Assembly: GCA_964030475.1 (NCBI GenBank)
Contig: CAXIPT010000003.1
Location: forward strand, 12,644,729-12,708,728
Direction of reading: 5' to 3'
DNA length: 64,000 bases
Source: Tethya wilhelma
Taxonomy: Eukaryota; Porifera; Demospongiae; Tethyida; Tethyidae
The notes under the pieces were generated by a model. It saw only the letters and a list, made by a program, of their open reading frames with translations, had not been told where the DNA came from and ran no database searches. Below, piece by piece: positions 33,502 through 45,033 of this stretch. Every line of letters starts with the position of its first letter. Position 1 is the first letter of the stretch. The position numbers and the translations under genes are program-made.

Positions 33502-35640
33502 ATGGACATTAGGGCTTACTTTGCCACACCAGTTAGTAAAAGACACACAGAGACAGATTCTGATGACTCTATGACAATCTCAGATCATGAAGGTGACAGC
33601 ACAGATGCAATTCAGGCTGATCTCTCCTCCTCTACATCATCATCTTCTTAGGCTGGGAAGCAAGCATCAGGCTACAGAAAGTGTTGGTTAAAAGGAAGGG
33701 AACATTGGCTAGTATTTAATAGGGGATAGGGAATGTACTGTAAACTGTGTATGAAGCATGATAAAAGGCCATTTAATCGAGATATTTGGAATCAAACTCC
33801 TTGTACTAGATACAGACTAAACAGTATTCTGTCACATGAAAAATGCTCTGCACATCAAGACTGTATTAAACTTGAAGCCAGTGCTGCACAGTCAATGAAC
33901 ACAAGCCAAGCGTTGCAAACACCACAAGTGCCTGCTCATGGTCTAGAACAAGCTTTTAGCTGTCTATATTTTCTTACAAAACAACGAATAGCACATGTAT
34001 CGAATTTTGAGCCATTGTTAGATCTACTCCAACTCTTAGGATTAGATATAAAAGGAGATATTCGGGTTGCTAAGAATGCTACATACACAAGCAATAAGTC
34101 AATTTAAGAAATGTTATACTGCATATCGGAGGTAATTAAAGTACAAGTTCTGAACTCCATGAAAGAATCGCAGCATATTTCTATAATGTTTGACGAGACT
34201 ACCGATTGCACGGTCACAGAGCAATTTGCAGTACATGCAAGATTTATAGCCATTTTCTCAAAGTTATTGATCTACTTGGACCTGAAATAGATAGTATCAA
34301 CTCAGAAGAGCAAGAATACAGTGAGACAGCTGTTTCAGCAAGTGCTGCTACAATAACAAGGAGAATATTTGAGTATACAGAAAAGGCTGGATTGGACATG
34401 ACTAAATTGAGAGGAGTCGGCACTGATGGTGCAGCAACTATGCTAGGCTGCAGGAATGGCGTAGTAGTGCGTTTGAAAGAGAAGATTCCCACATTAATCG
34501 GTGTGCATTGTGCTGCTCACAGGTTAAATCTCGCTTCATCTCAAGCAGCTGATAAAGTGGCATATGTTAAGAAATTCCACAATATTTTGCGTCAGCTGTA
34601 TGATTTTAATGAGAATAGTGCTGTACGAATGGCTGGGCTACAAGCTATTCAAGCCCTTGTACAAGAAAAAGGTCGTCTTTTAGCCACTTGTACTACTAGA
34701 TGGCTGAGTACAGAACGCAGCGTAACACGCCTCAAGGCATGTTTTACCTCTGTGATATTAAGTCTAGAAAGAGGAGTGGAAAGGTCTGATGCAAAGGCTA
34801 TTGGTTTGGCTTCACTTAATACAGAATTTAGATTTGTTTGTACAATGTTACTACTGTGTGATGTCCTTCCAAATATTTCAATACTGTCAAAGGCCTTTCA
34901 AGTAATGGATTGTGATTACAGTATCATTTCTGAGATGTTATCTTCCCCATTGAAATCATTGAACCAGCTGAAGACGGTTGATGGTTCAAACTTGATGATT
35001 ACATTGCAGAGCTCTCTAGAAATGGAATCCAACTCAAACAGCAGAGTAATTTAGGGCCAGATTACTTCAGGAAATCAGTTCTTACACCATATTTGAATAC
35101 TTTGATACAAAATATTACCAACCGCTTATAAGACAAGTCAATTATGTGTGCATTCAAAATATTTGACCCTACTGCAATATTTAAACTAAAAGACCCTGCA
35201 GATCTACAGAAACATGGAAATGATGATGTGAAACCCTAGCTACTCATTATGCTCCTACTGAAGTTCTTGCTGGTCAAGATGAATGCCTGTCTGAGTGGAA
35301 TAGCTTTAAGCAATTTGTAAAGGAGAGGAATGTTAAAACACATGCTGAAATGATTCAACTACTTTGTACAGACTCCAAATTAAGTCAAATATACCAAAAT
35401 CTTTCAACCATGGCTCAAATTTGTCGAGTAATACCAATTCACTCTGCAGATGTTGAAAGAACATTCTCACAGTTAAAGTTAATTAAAACTTCTGTACGAA
35501 ACAGAAGGACAGAACAAACTTTGGATGCACTGTTGAGAAGGGCCAACTGTTCAAGAGTTCCCTTTTAGAGATGTTGTTACTTTGTGGGCTAGTAAGAAAA
35601 ATAGAAGACTCAAGTACAACAGTTAACAGTTCACTTTTTA
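33502..35640 (+). pseudogene. ZNF862-like hAT transposase, copy B (several lesions)
   Basis: An ATG at 33502 starts MDIRAYFATPVSKRHTETDS, an acidic Ser-rich leader. In-frame TAGs follow at 33649 and 33726. A zinc-finger region (MYCKLCMKHD...RYRLNSILSHEKCSAH) follows. ISIMFDETTDCTVTEQFAV (about 34180) carries the first catalytic Asp, RGVGTDGAATMLGC the second, HCAAHRLNLASSQ a conserved block, and IPIHSADVERTFSQLK the Glu with the dimerisation region. A stop near 34106 and frame changes near 34290 and 35055 also break it. The order and motifs match the ZNF862/KIAA1586-type hAT group. It is a paralogue of copy A. Confidence 0.8.
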
Positions 35641-35782
35641 TGTTATTGTGTATTATTGTAATTTGTTTGTAATCAAATGCCATTGCATGTGTAATGTTTT
35701 TTTATGTGTGTATTATTGTGAGTTCAGTAAAATTAACCATTTCAAACCCGGACACCCCTAGATGACCAGGCCTAGTGATAGT

Positions 35783-38700
35783 CAGTGGCGTAGCCAGGAA
35801 TATATGACAGGAGGTGCTCTTCGGGTGCGAAGCGCCCGAAAAATTTTGGGACCGGAAGCCACGCCCATTAATTAAATCACGTGCTTGTATTATTAACGTT
35901 TATTTAAAATTATTATCAGTACATATTGTGTTTATAATAAATTCTGAAGTGTGAAAGTGTGGCAGAGTACTGTTTGTGTGAAACTTCAAAGTTTTCTATT
36001 CAAGTAAATTGGCTAGCTTCATTCTCCTTGGATGTCTCCTAGCAAACTCATCAACCACTTCTTGGAGATTAATGTCTATATCCCTGTGAATATGGAGTAG
36101 CGTAAGAGCTGTTAGCCGTTCGTTACCCATGGTGGATCTAAGAGAGGTCTTTATACGTTTGAGAGCACTGAAGGACCTCTCGGATGAGCAAGATGTTACT
36201 GGCAAAGTGCAGAGTAAGCGCAGAAGAATTCCAATGCTAGCATAATATGATGACACCTGGGGTAAGGTATGATACAAGCTTGTAGGTAGAGCGTTGATTC
36301 CATGACTGTTTTTCTCGTGTTCCCACTTCAGATACCACTGGTGTAGCTCGCTATCAAAGTTGCTGTCACTTAAGTCCTCTGAATACATCCTCTCAAGTGG
36401 CTTCAGGGTATCTTTTACTTCCTCCAGGGTCTTGGTAACCAAAAGGGATGGAATAAGATACAGACCTAGAAGAGCTGTCTGTTGGTGTGAGCTAAACTGA
36501 GAATCTATCTCTGAGAGAATGTGATCCAACATTGGTATTGTGACAGTACGTCGATAGAACTCAGAAGGGGTGTCTGCTGGTGTGTTTGATCGATGGGTTT
36601 GTCGACCACATCTCCGTGGGAGTGAAGGCTCTGTCCCAACAGACTGACACATCTGCTCCACATCAGCAAACCATTGGCTGTGGTACCTATCCACCTTCTG
36701 ACGAACATCAGATATCACACGCTTCAAATCATTGACCTCTTTTACAGCATCAACTATATCTTTCGCTTCTGCTTGTAAACTCTTCGTAAGAGCTAAGAGG
36801 TGATTGAGGCACTTGTTGGTGATGATGAGAGCACTTGCAAAGCTAGTTGTGGTTATCGCCAGCAAAAGAGTACTAGCATCTGTCAGAGAATCAGGTGACC
36901 ACAAGGCAGATCCTTCAGATGATATGCTCTCAAAGCAGGACACAATGGATGGATGGAGATCTCTGAACCGCTCTAAAGCGTCGATACGTTCGATCCATCG
37001 AGTACGACAAAGATCTTTCAATTTGTGTACTTTGGATGATGGTTGTGTTGTGCTAATGGACTCCTTGAGCTTTCTCTGGCGCTTTGGGTGAGCGAAAAAA
37101 AACGTGGACACCTTATTCACCACTCCAATCATGTTGCGTACACAAGAAATATCAAGAGATTTCACAACTGCTAAATTGAGTGAGTGTGAAGCACAATGAA
37201 GATAAAGTGCCAAAGGATATGATGACGAGATGATAGCAGCGGCCCCATTGGTTTTTCCTGACATGTTGCCAGCTCCATCATATGCCTGACCACGCAAGTT
37301 TTGGAGATTAAGACCAAGTGAGCTGATTGTGTCTGTCATTTTGTCTGCAAGAGCACGCCCAGTTATGCCAGTGTCACACTCAATGAACTGGATAAGGTCT
37401 TCATGGATTTGGAGAGTGTCAGGGTGCACATATCTCAATACCAGACTAAGCTGCTCTTTGTTCGAGCAGTCAGTCACCTCATCGGCGACAATTGAAAAGA
37501 ACTTCGCTCGTCTGACATTGTTGAGTATCTTGGACTGAACGTGGTCTCCTAGTACAGCTACAATTTGATTTTGTATATCAGGAGATGTATACTTGGCTGT
37601 AGCTGGTGCGTTGTCTAGGTGATTCTTCAATACTGTGTCACCAGATGAAACCCTGAATTCCAGTAGAGCCCAAAAGTTTCCATGTGGAGCAGATGGGTCT
37701 TTCTCTTTATCCAATGAAGAATCTCGGTGACCACGCAATGGAATATTTTGCCTACCACAGAGGACAATGGTCTCTATGATAGAACGGATCTTCACACGGT
37801 TGGTTTCAATCTGTTTCCTTAGCTGCTGTTGAATGGTTGGTCGGTTGTTGGACATTGCATCCTTAAACTGTTCGAACTCGAGAACAGCTTGCTGGTGATA
37901 ACCTCTTCCGTTATGTGTTTTCAGCTTATCCATAGCCTTCACCAACTGATTCTCAGTCCGTCCAAAGTGACGTTTAACAAAAAGATCAGGTTCTGAACGA
38001 AAACCCTGACCTTTGGCAAAGAGGACACAAGGCAAACAAAACCCCCCACGACAATGCTCACTGTATGTCAACCAAGGATATGCTGAGAACCAAGAATGCT
38101 GGAATTTTCTACTTTCTAATGGAGTGAATTCATAGCCCGAGCCAGGTACGAAATGTTGTATAATTAGCTGGTACTTATCGTGATCCGTCATTATAGTACC
38201 TGTTGACTTGTCGGCAACAAACACACCAATATCAACTTCTCTTGACAGACGAGGTTGTTTAGCCGGAGGCTCTACAGGTGGAGATGGTGAAAGGGAAAAG
38301 CTAGAACTAGGAGAAACAGACGCACGAGAAGAATTTGGATGCTCAGGAACATGAGAAGAACTTGGCTGCTCAGCCTCACTGACAGTAACATCAGAACTCC
38401 TGCATTTTCAAATTTTTTATTTGTTGTAATTTGTATTATCTATGTTTGTATCTATTATTTTGCTTTTAGTTTACCTTGGTGGAGCTGGCTGCTTCTTGAA
38501 AAATTTGTACAGTGTCTGTGACATGATCCAATGTAAAGCGAGATAAGCGGTTTTCATCTAACCCACTACAGATACACGTGGTCTATGCAGCTCGGGTAGC
38601 CCCACCTACACATTTACAGCATGCATAGCAGCCCTACCCACCTTGTAGCTTGAACTATGACCTCAATGGATAATGCACGATCGAAAGTTCTTTTAATAAG

Positions 38701-38930
38701 ACTCTCGAGTCGACTACAAGCTGATACACTATTAGGGAGCCTGAACGCCTGTTATTGTAGTTTATTCTTTTAGTTCTGTCAGTTTCATATAAATAATTGG
38801 TCATTCATAGCACAAGAATGAGTATTTACTGTAATACAGTTCTGAGTAGTAAATTAATTAGTGTATTGTTTTCACGGAGAAGAAAGGGGGTGCTCGAGCA
38901 CCTCTTGAACCCCCTCTGGCTACGCCACTG
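35783..38930 (-). mobile_element. Complete hAT transposon with 5-bp TSD
   Basis: The element starts CAGTGGCGTAGCCAGG and ends with the complement CTGGCTACGCCACTG. It is flanked by ATAGT at 35778-35782 and 38931-38935. Copy A of the host segment shows the empty site with a single ATAGT, which proves the boundaries. The length is 3148 bp. The single gene inside is intact on the minus strand. Confidence 0.97.
35996..38524 (-). CDS. hAT transposase, intact two-exon gene (DUF4371 group)
   Basis: Exon 1 (38524-38475) encodes MSQTLYKFFKKQPAPP and ends before GTAAAC; exon 2 (38399-35996) begins after AAAATGCAG. The splice keeps the phase and gives about 817 residues without a stop. Domains: Ser/Pro-rich linker, TTF-type finger (FQHSWFSAYPWL; FCLPCVLF), DUF4371 (IPLRGHRD; KFFSIVADEVTD), and hAT dimerisation domain at the end. 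Catalytic residues are present: Asp in VADEVTD (about 323), Asp in AYDGAGNMSG (about 391), Glu in SSERSFSAL (about 756). The start is chosen because the upstream ATG and intron give a normal hAT N-terminus; the 742-codon open part alone lacks an ATG at its beginning. Intact gene, termini and TSD suggest a recently active, possibly still competent copy. Confidence 0.9.
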
Positions 38931-39263
38931 ATAGTTAAGTTTAGATGTGTACAAAACGGAAGGAATAAACAGTCACTTGTCTGCATATTCAATTATGCAT
39001 ACACACTCAACCAAAATTGTTTTGTTGTCCACTCTGTTTAACCGTGAAATTTATTATAGTCACATATGCCCAGGAGACAGAAGACTGTACATTGTCATGA
39101 GAGCACATGTTCCTAACACAAACATATCATTGTAGATTTATCGCCGATGGACAAATTAAATTAAAATTTTTAAATCCTTTTTACATACATGCTACGTATT
39201 ATACTGTATACACCTCAAAATGTAGACTATAGCTGCCCATTTTAGTTACTATAATAATAATTA

Positions 39264-39638
39264 CAGGGGCGGATCCAGGATTCTAAGATTACTGGGGTTG
39301 TTAATATTGCGCGCGAAGCGCGCCGAAAATTTTTGGGAGCCACGCCCACTAATTAACGTAGCCCCGCCCAAAAACGCTGCCAGCCACGCCCATTTAGTTC
39401 AATGTACACCGTTGGCAGCGATTTCCAAGCGAGGTAAGTATCCACGTAGCCGTCCAGGCTTTAAGGCTGGCACTAAAACGCTAGAAATATTTATTTCTGC
39501 CTATAAACTAAGCTTCAGTGGCAGTAGAAACAACTTATTGCATAATTTGGCTGAGCGTGAGTAGACAAATTTCCAACGCAGTTGACTCGTTTTGGGGGGG
39601 TTGCAACCCCAGTAACCCCCCCCCTGGATCCGCCCCTG
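39264..39638. mobile_element. Non-autonomous TIR element, CAGGGGCGGATCCAGG family
   Basis: It starts CAGGGGCGGATCCAGG and ends CCTGGATCCGCCCCTG, flanked by AATTA at 39259-39263 and 39639-39643. Copy A of the host segment carries the empty site with a single AATTA. The interior has GCGCGCGAAGCGCGC and GCCACGCCCACTAATTAA. It is 375 bp and has no gene. The 5-bp TSD and terminus style match the complete hAT at 35783-38930. Confidence 0.95.
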
Positions 39639-40014
39639 AATTATTATATTTTAAGAAACGATCGTGGCATTTGATAGATGCATCTCATAATTACAGTAAC
39701 TGCATGTTACAATAACATAATAGTACATAGTCACATTTTAGCCATATATAGATGTCACTCTGACATATGTTAATAATTATAATTAAAATGAATGATGTTA
39801 CATAAACTAACTACACAAGTTTACATGCAGCCACATGTGTTAATAAAAAATAGCATGTCATAATTACAGTAATTGCCATGCTACAATAACATTAAACTAT
39901 AACAGTGTTACAATAACTCAGTAAACTGTTACAGTTGCGATTTGCATGCCAATCTGACAATAATTGTTATAATAATTGTGATATACCTGGATTAACTACT
40001 AATATGTGACCGAA

Positions 40015-41786
40015 TTTTGGAAAACCGACCACTTCGAGCAAAAGTTTTTTTGTAGTAATCGGCGGTTTTAGCGTAATACGCGACGCGCGCGCGAAAATAA
40101 TTTTTTTGCATCAAATGGGAGGGGCATACCTTGGCAAGCTGCAGACGTGATTTTACGGGTGGGGCTGCTTTAATTGCTGAGATATGAGCGTTTGAATGCA
40201 GCTATGTCAGCCATGGCTAGCTTCTCTCCCGTTAGTACACGGGATGTGTTGCCATGTTCATTGATTAATTATTCTGATAAGTACATGACGCAGCTGCCGC
40301 TATGCATCTCATTATAATAATGCATATTTAATTTGCAACAAAAAACAATACATTGTTCATCAACTAAACACTTCTAGCAGAAAGAAATCTCCCTCAGATG
40401 ATCAGAAGACACCCTACAGTGTTGCAGAATTGCTGGGCTAAGCCAGGAGCTGTTTATCTGTGCATAATAATGAATAAATGTGTTGTACATTGTGTATAAT
40501 AAATTTGCAATGAAATTTGTGGGGTTAGAAGCGAATCGCGGTATGTGCAGGATCGCTGACCATGTCACGTGACCCCTTTTGACCTTCGACCCATACGTAC
40601 ATAAACGTGTGCACAAATGTAAAGTAGTCAGTCTGGCACTTGCAGACCCTTTACACGCGTGTATACACTGTATAGGGTCTGGATACGCCAGACTAAAGGT
40701 AAGGTAGCTAGTATCTCTGCAGTCAATGTAGGGACAATTGACAACACTTGAATAATATCTATGATGATATACTATTACATAGAATAATATATCAATAGCA
40801 TGACAAATCAAAGGAACACAAATTAATTATTTTTGGTTCAGCTGTCCCCGATGCACAGCAACATTTTCATTTTAGCAGGGTCCGAGGCTCAACCGCCACT
40901 TGAAGTCTGTACACAACTTGAAGAATCTCTAAACACGCTTACGGCTTCACTCTGCAACGAAAGGGAGAGTTGAGTGAAGAATACCATTCAAACAGCTATG
41001 ATAGATGCCTATATATACTTTCTTGTGCACAAAACAATAATAGTGTGTGGGTGTGTTTGCATGTGTGCAAGTGTCACCAGGCACTAACTTGTATGCTAGA
41101 TGACTTACACACTTCGTAGAGCAGTGATGATACATGAGAAGAACCTGACAAGGTTTAGCTGCCCTGAACTTGACATGACCCCTTCACTAGCCCCTTGAAC
41201 ACCGGCACTCAACTTACACTGCAATAGTGAACATAAGCTTAACTTGGGTAGTGATATGCCTAAATACTTACCCTGTGCATCCAATTTTGTCCCGAGGTGG
41301 ACCCTTCAGATGAGAATTTACAAGTACCATCAACACTTTGAGCTATAGTATTGTACAGTGGTCACTGGTGATGACAGCTTATAACAACAACTACTGGCAG
41401 AGTGTCCAAAGCCTACTATCACGGGCTCCTACATTGACTGCAGAGATACTATTATAGAGTATTGTTAAACTTACGTAAAACACCTCACCTTTGTGCACGT
41501 TGTTTATGTCTAAAATTGTATGGGTCAAAGGTCAAATGGTGTCACGTGACATGGTCAGCGATCCTGCACATACCGCGATTCGTTAGAAGCTAAGCGCTTA
41601 TGATTATGGGTAATAAGTATTAGCTAGACTATTTTCTACTGTTAGAATAGGTATAGATACATGCATTTATTATTGGGCGCTTATTTCTGCGCCATTTATA
41701 GCCTAGTTATTCTAGTTACAGCCCACCCGCTATATTATTCTACTTAATAGACTTACTTGCCTCGCTGGTGAATCCTCCTGGAAGGT
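40015..41786. repeat. Repeat family R2, copy 2 (interrupted)
   Basis: TGTGACCGAATTTTGGAAAA to GAATCCTCCTGGAAGG, matching 22127-22850 but split by a 1.05-kb insertion at 40532-41582. It begins exactly where homology between duplicated segments A and B ends, so R2 itself is a later insertion in copy B. Confidence 0.85.
40532..41582. mobile_element. Non-autonomous TIR element with ~43-bp TIRs
   Basis: The left TIR CGAATCGCGGTATGTGCAGG continues through GTCACGTGAC; the right TIR is its exact complement. The flanking direct repeat is TTAGAAG, extendable to 8 bp, at 40525-40531 and 41583-41589. An uninterrupted R2 copy at 22.65 kb lacks it. Interior frames show no domain. The TSD size fits hAT; superfamily is inferred. 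Confidence 0.85.
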
Positions 41787-41940
41787 TCCCTGGTCTTCTG
41801 TGTCTTTGAAAAGGCTCCTAAAGTAAGTTTTAACTAGCGCTTCAACTAACTTCATGCATATTCTGATACTACATTAAAATTGTACCACAAACATAAATTC
41901 GTTGTAACACGGATAGTATACTACGGAAGACGAGAAGGGC

Positions 41941-42070
41941 AATCCGCGACGCGGTACGCGAAGTGCCGCGTTCGCGCCGCGCTATGAATCGCGAAGTGCT
42001 GCGTTCGCGCCGCGCTATGCCGCATCGCGGATCGCGAAGTGCCGCGTTCGCGCCGACTGGCGGGCCGCGA
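41941..42070. repeat. GC-rich tandem repeat of GCGAAGTGCCGCGTTCGCGCC
   Basis: Three imperfect units of CGCGAAGTGC(C/T)GCGTTCGCGCCG(CGCTATG) within otherwise AT-rich DNA, just upstream of the integrase-core gene. It is very rich in CpG. Confidence 0.9.
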
Positions 42071-42174
42071 TAAATTGTTATATAACCGCGCTGTATAGGT
42101 AGCTAACAGTGACCTCTAATCTCTAACCTCTGACCCCATAGTTTGTTCCAAATAATGCCACCGTGCATGTGTGT

Positions 42175-44547
42175 ATGACAATGGGAAAAGCTTTGGATGG
42201 TAAGGTTTAAGAGTCAGGCAAAGACTGTAATAATAATTATGTATTGGTGTGTACGTCTCATAATATTCAGTATTAACTGGACTTCTATGATAAAAGCTAT
42301 GTTATTGCAGATGTACTTACTTCCCTCTTTTATACATGGAGGCCTTATCATGTGATCCTTAAGTTGTTACGAGAGAAGTATAATGTAAAAAGAAGGCAAG
42401 TCAAAAATTTACTGAGTATTAACTAGTGAACTTTATTGCCAACTTAAAACTTGAAAGCTTAAGGTGGCTCAAATACCAGTTTCAGCGACTTAACTTGCAG
42501 AGGCGGCTGCCTGATCCACCCACTCAACATGTCAGAGCAATTATTAGGGTATTTGGACAAGAATACATACTAGTTGTGCTAATAAACAGCAGTTTTTGGT
42601 TTGTAGTTTGAATTGTCTACATCTAATGGTCTTGTGGGCTATAGAACCATGTGGAAGATGCTCCGAGACAAGTATCATGTGATAGTAAGAAGGTATACAT
42701 GACATTCTTCAATACCTGAAATTTTTTACTGGATACATACATGTCCTGCAAGTGAGGTTTGTCATGGTTCACCATATAATCATTATTTCAGAGACAGAGT
42801 GAGAGAAATATTGTTAGATGAAGACCCAGAGGGAGTTGCAGCTAGAAAGACAAAAAGACTCAAGAGACGGATCTACAGAAACAAGGTATATTCAGATTTG
42901 CGTCAATTGTCTATATCATAATCATTAGTGTTATATCTTAATTTATAAGGGTCCTAACCAAATTTGGCACATTGATGGATATGACAAATTGAGTCCATAT
43001 GGACTAACGATTCATGGCTGCATTGATGGGTATGGTTGATTATTATAGTATTAAGCAAACATCTTAGTAAATGCAATCATGTATTTAGGTTTTCCAGGAA
43101 ACTAATATGGTTGAAACTTGCACCATCTAATAGTAATCCCAAAGTCATAGCAAGGTATTATCTTGAGGCACTGGAGAGTTTAGGAGGTAAGGGAAATACA
43201 GGGACAGCTCACAATTTATTGTTATTTATTTATTTTGTACAGGGTGTCCTTCAGTTCTTAGATGTGATTATGGTACTGAGAACTGTTCAATAGCTGCCAT
43301 TCAAATTGCAATGCGATATTTTCATTCTGACTCAAGGTCACGGGATAAAAGTTTCATATATGGACCATCCAAGGCCAATGTGGTATGTGTATTGGTAGCC
43401 TATATGTTTTTGACAATGACAGCTACATATGCATTGCTATATCTCAGAGAATTGAAGGATTCTGGTCACATCTAAGACTCAGAAAAACTAGTTGGTGGAT
43501 TGATCTATGTAAGGTATGGGCATACACATGTATAACATGCATATGCTTTTGAAATAGCGGCTATATAATACGTACATCTACTAACAGCATAATGGTTATT
43601 ATCCTGCTGTGCACATGTATTGTAGAGTCTGCATGATGATGGACTGTTCAACCCAAGAAATGACTTTCACCGGTAATTACAATATTATTGTGTAAAATTG
43701 ATTATGTGCATGGTACACGTATACATGAATTGCCACACAATTATTACAATTATTCAGGAGTTGTTTGGCATTTGCATTTGTCCCTGTTCTAAACAAGGAG
43801 CTACAAGAGTTTTTACTATACTGGAATTCTCACCAAATCAGGAAAAATTCCCTTGCTGACTGTCCAAGTGGTGTGCCTGACGAACTCTATGAATGTCCTG
43901 GTCTCTTTGGTGAGATGTAATAATATAGCTCATAGTTTACATTATGGGACAATTGTCAGAATAATCTATTCATGCAAAGTTTACAAAGAAAATGCCTTAG
44001 ACTATAAACATCAAGTCCATGGGTATATATGCCTGGGAGTAATAATGCAGTAGAACCTCAAGCCGATAGTGGATGTTCCGAGATAGGGACACTGTATTAT
44101 AAACCTCTTACAAAGGATGATTCTTGGCTCCCAAAAATTCCAATTTCTTATTGTAGCAATACAAACAGAACCTCTGAGAAGAGGACAACCTCTCTACAAA
44201 GGACAAACAAGCTTAAGCCGAATTTATAGTTCCCAAAGCGTCCTTTGTTCGAAGGTTTCACAAGATCTATATAGTGATATCCATTTTTGTAGATCTAGAA
44301 TGTCATGTTCTCCACTGTAACAACTCGTGCAGGAACCATTGACTACAAAAAATCATTTGAGATTTCTATTTGGATTAAGGCAATGAAATATGAGTCCGAG
44401 TCACCTGCATCATTTTATAATGACAGATTTGCTGCATGGGCTAAGGAAAAGCTTCTCAATTGTTTGAACTTGGAACAGTCAGATATCACAGCTCATGTTT
44501 GTAGATATGTCTATGTATACCTCAGCTCCCTACAACCATATATATGA
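42175..44547 (+). CDS. Orphan integrase-core (rve-like DDE) gene, about 12 exons
   Basis: Exons: 42175-42199 (tentative start MTMGKALD), 42311-42395, 42458-42548, 42607-42692, 42792-42885, 42950-43029, 43089-43186, 43243-43382, 43448-43513, 43626-43672, 43758-43909, 44333-44547. All junctions keep phase; the donor after 42395 is GCAAGT, a GC-AG intron. An HTH-like part (SLRWLKYQFQRLNLQRR; LVGYRTMWKMLRDKYHV) precedes the core. Catalytic residues appear in WHIDGYD, RCDYGTEN and RIEGFWSHLR; spacing between the last two is 40 residues. A conserved tail PSGVPDELYECPG follows. No protease, RT or TIR is nearby, and the frame is undamaged over all exons, which points to a host gene or a domesticated transposase. 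The last exon and the start are the least sure. Confidence 0.75.
44029..44260. repeat. Possible pogo-type MITE remnant in the last intron
   Basis: CAGTAGAACCTC at 44047 resembles the usual CAGT(A/G)GAACCTC terminus of pogo/Tigger MITEs, followed by related text (TCCGAGATAGGGACACTG; CCTCTGAGAAGAGGACAACC). The far terminus is not clear. Confidence 0.45.
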
Positions 44548-44650
44548 ATGAATAGTAGACCAAAGTTTAGTTATAATAATCATCAATAAGTGATAATGAA
44601 TAACAATTCACTGAATCAACATATAAGACTCATAGAGGGTTGCTAACAGT

Positions 44651-44800
44651 CTAGTACATAATGATCATAACATAATGCACAACAGTCTAGTGCATAATGA
44701 TCATAACATAATGCACAACAGCCTAGTATATAATGATCATAACATAATGCACAACAGCCTAGTACATACTGATCATATTATAATGCATAACATCCTACAC
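44651..44800. repeat. Tandem repeat, ~36-bp unit, four copies
   Basis: Units of CTAGTACATAATGATCATAA plus CATAATGCACAACAG. They lie between the integrase-core gene and the kinase gene, which converge here. The rest of 44548-45033 shows no gene; the last kinase exon may be hidden in it. Confidence 0.9.
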
Positions 44801-45033
44801 GGATATATCATGTACATCATACATAGGCTAGATATTAAGGTGATAGAATACCAAGCGAGCAGCTGTTCAATATCAAAACACAACAGTCATTATACCAACA
44901 AGGTGTCCCCATGCGCACATGTATGCGACACACATACTAGTAGTCTTCAGGTCCACATAGCAAGAACCTACAGTGTCATGTAATAATAATTGTAAATATT
45001 GAAAGTGTTAAAGACAATACAAGCTACTATCAC

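Larger units (their letters stand above)
34280..40014 (+). repeat. Duplicated segment, copy B (forward, with two insertions)
   Basis: This matches copy A (26390-28584, reverse) except for insertions at 35783-38930 and 39264-39638. The flank sequence AGTGATAGTTAAGTT-type text and ATAATAATTATTATATT are continuous in copy A and split in copy B, so the duplication predates both insertions or copy A never received them. Confidence 0.9.

Noticed and set aside
36804..37538. Plus-strand frames opposite the hAT transposase
   Set aside because: Antisense shadows of a long conserved coding region.
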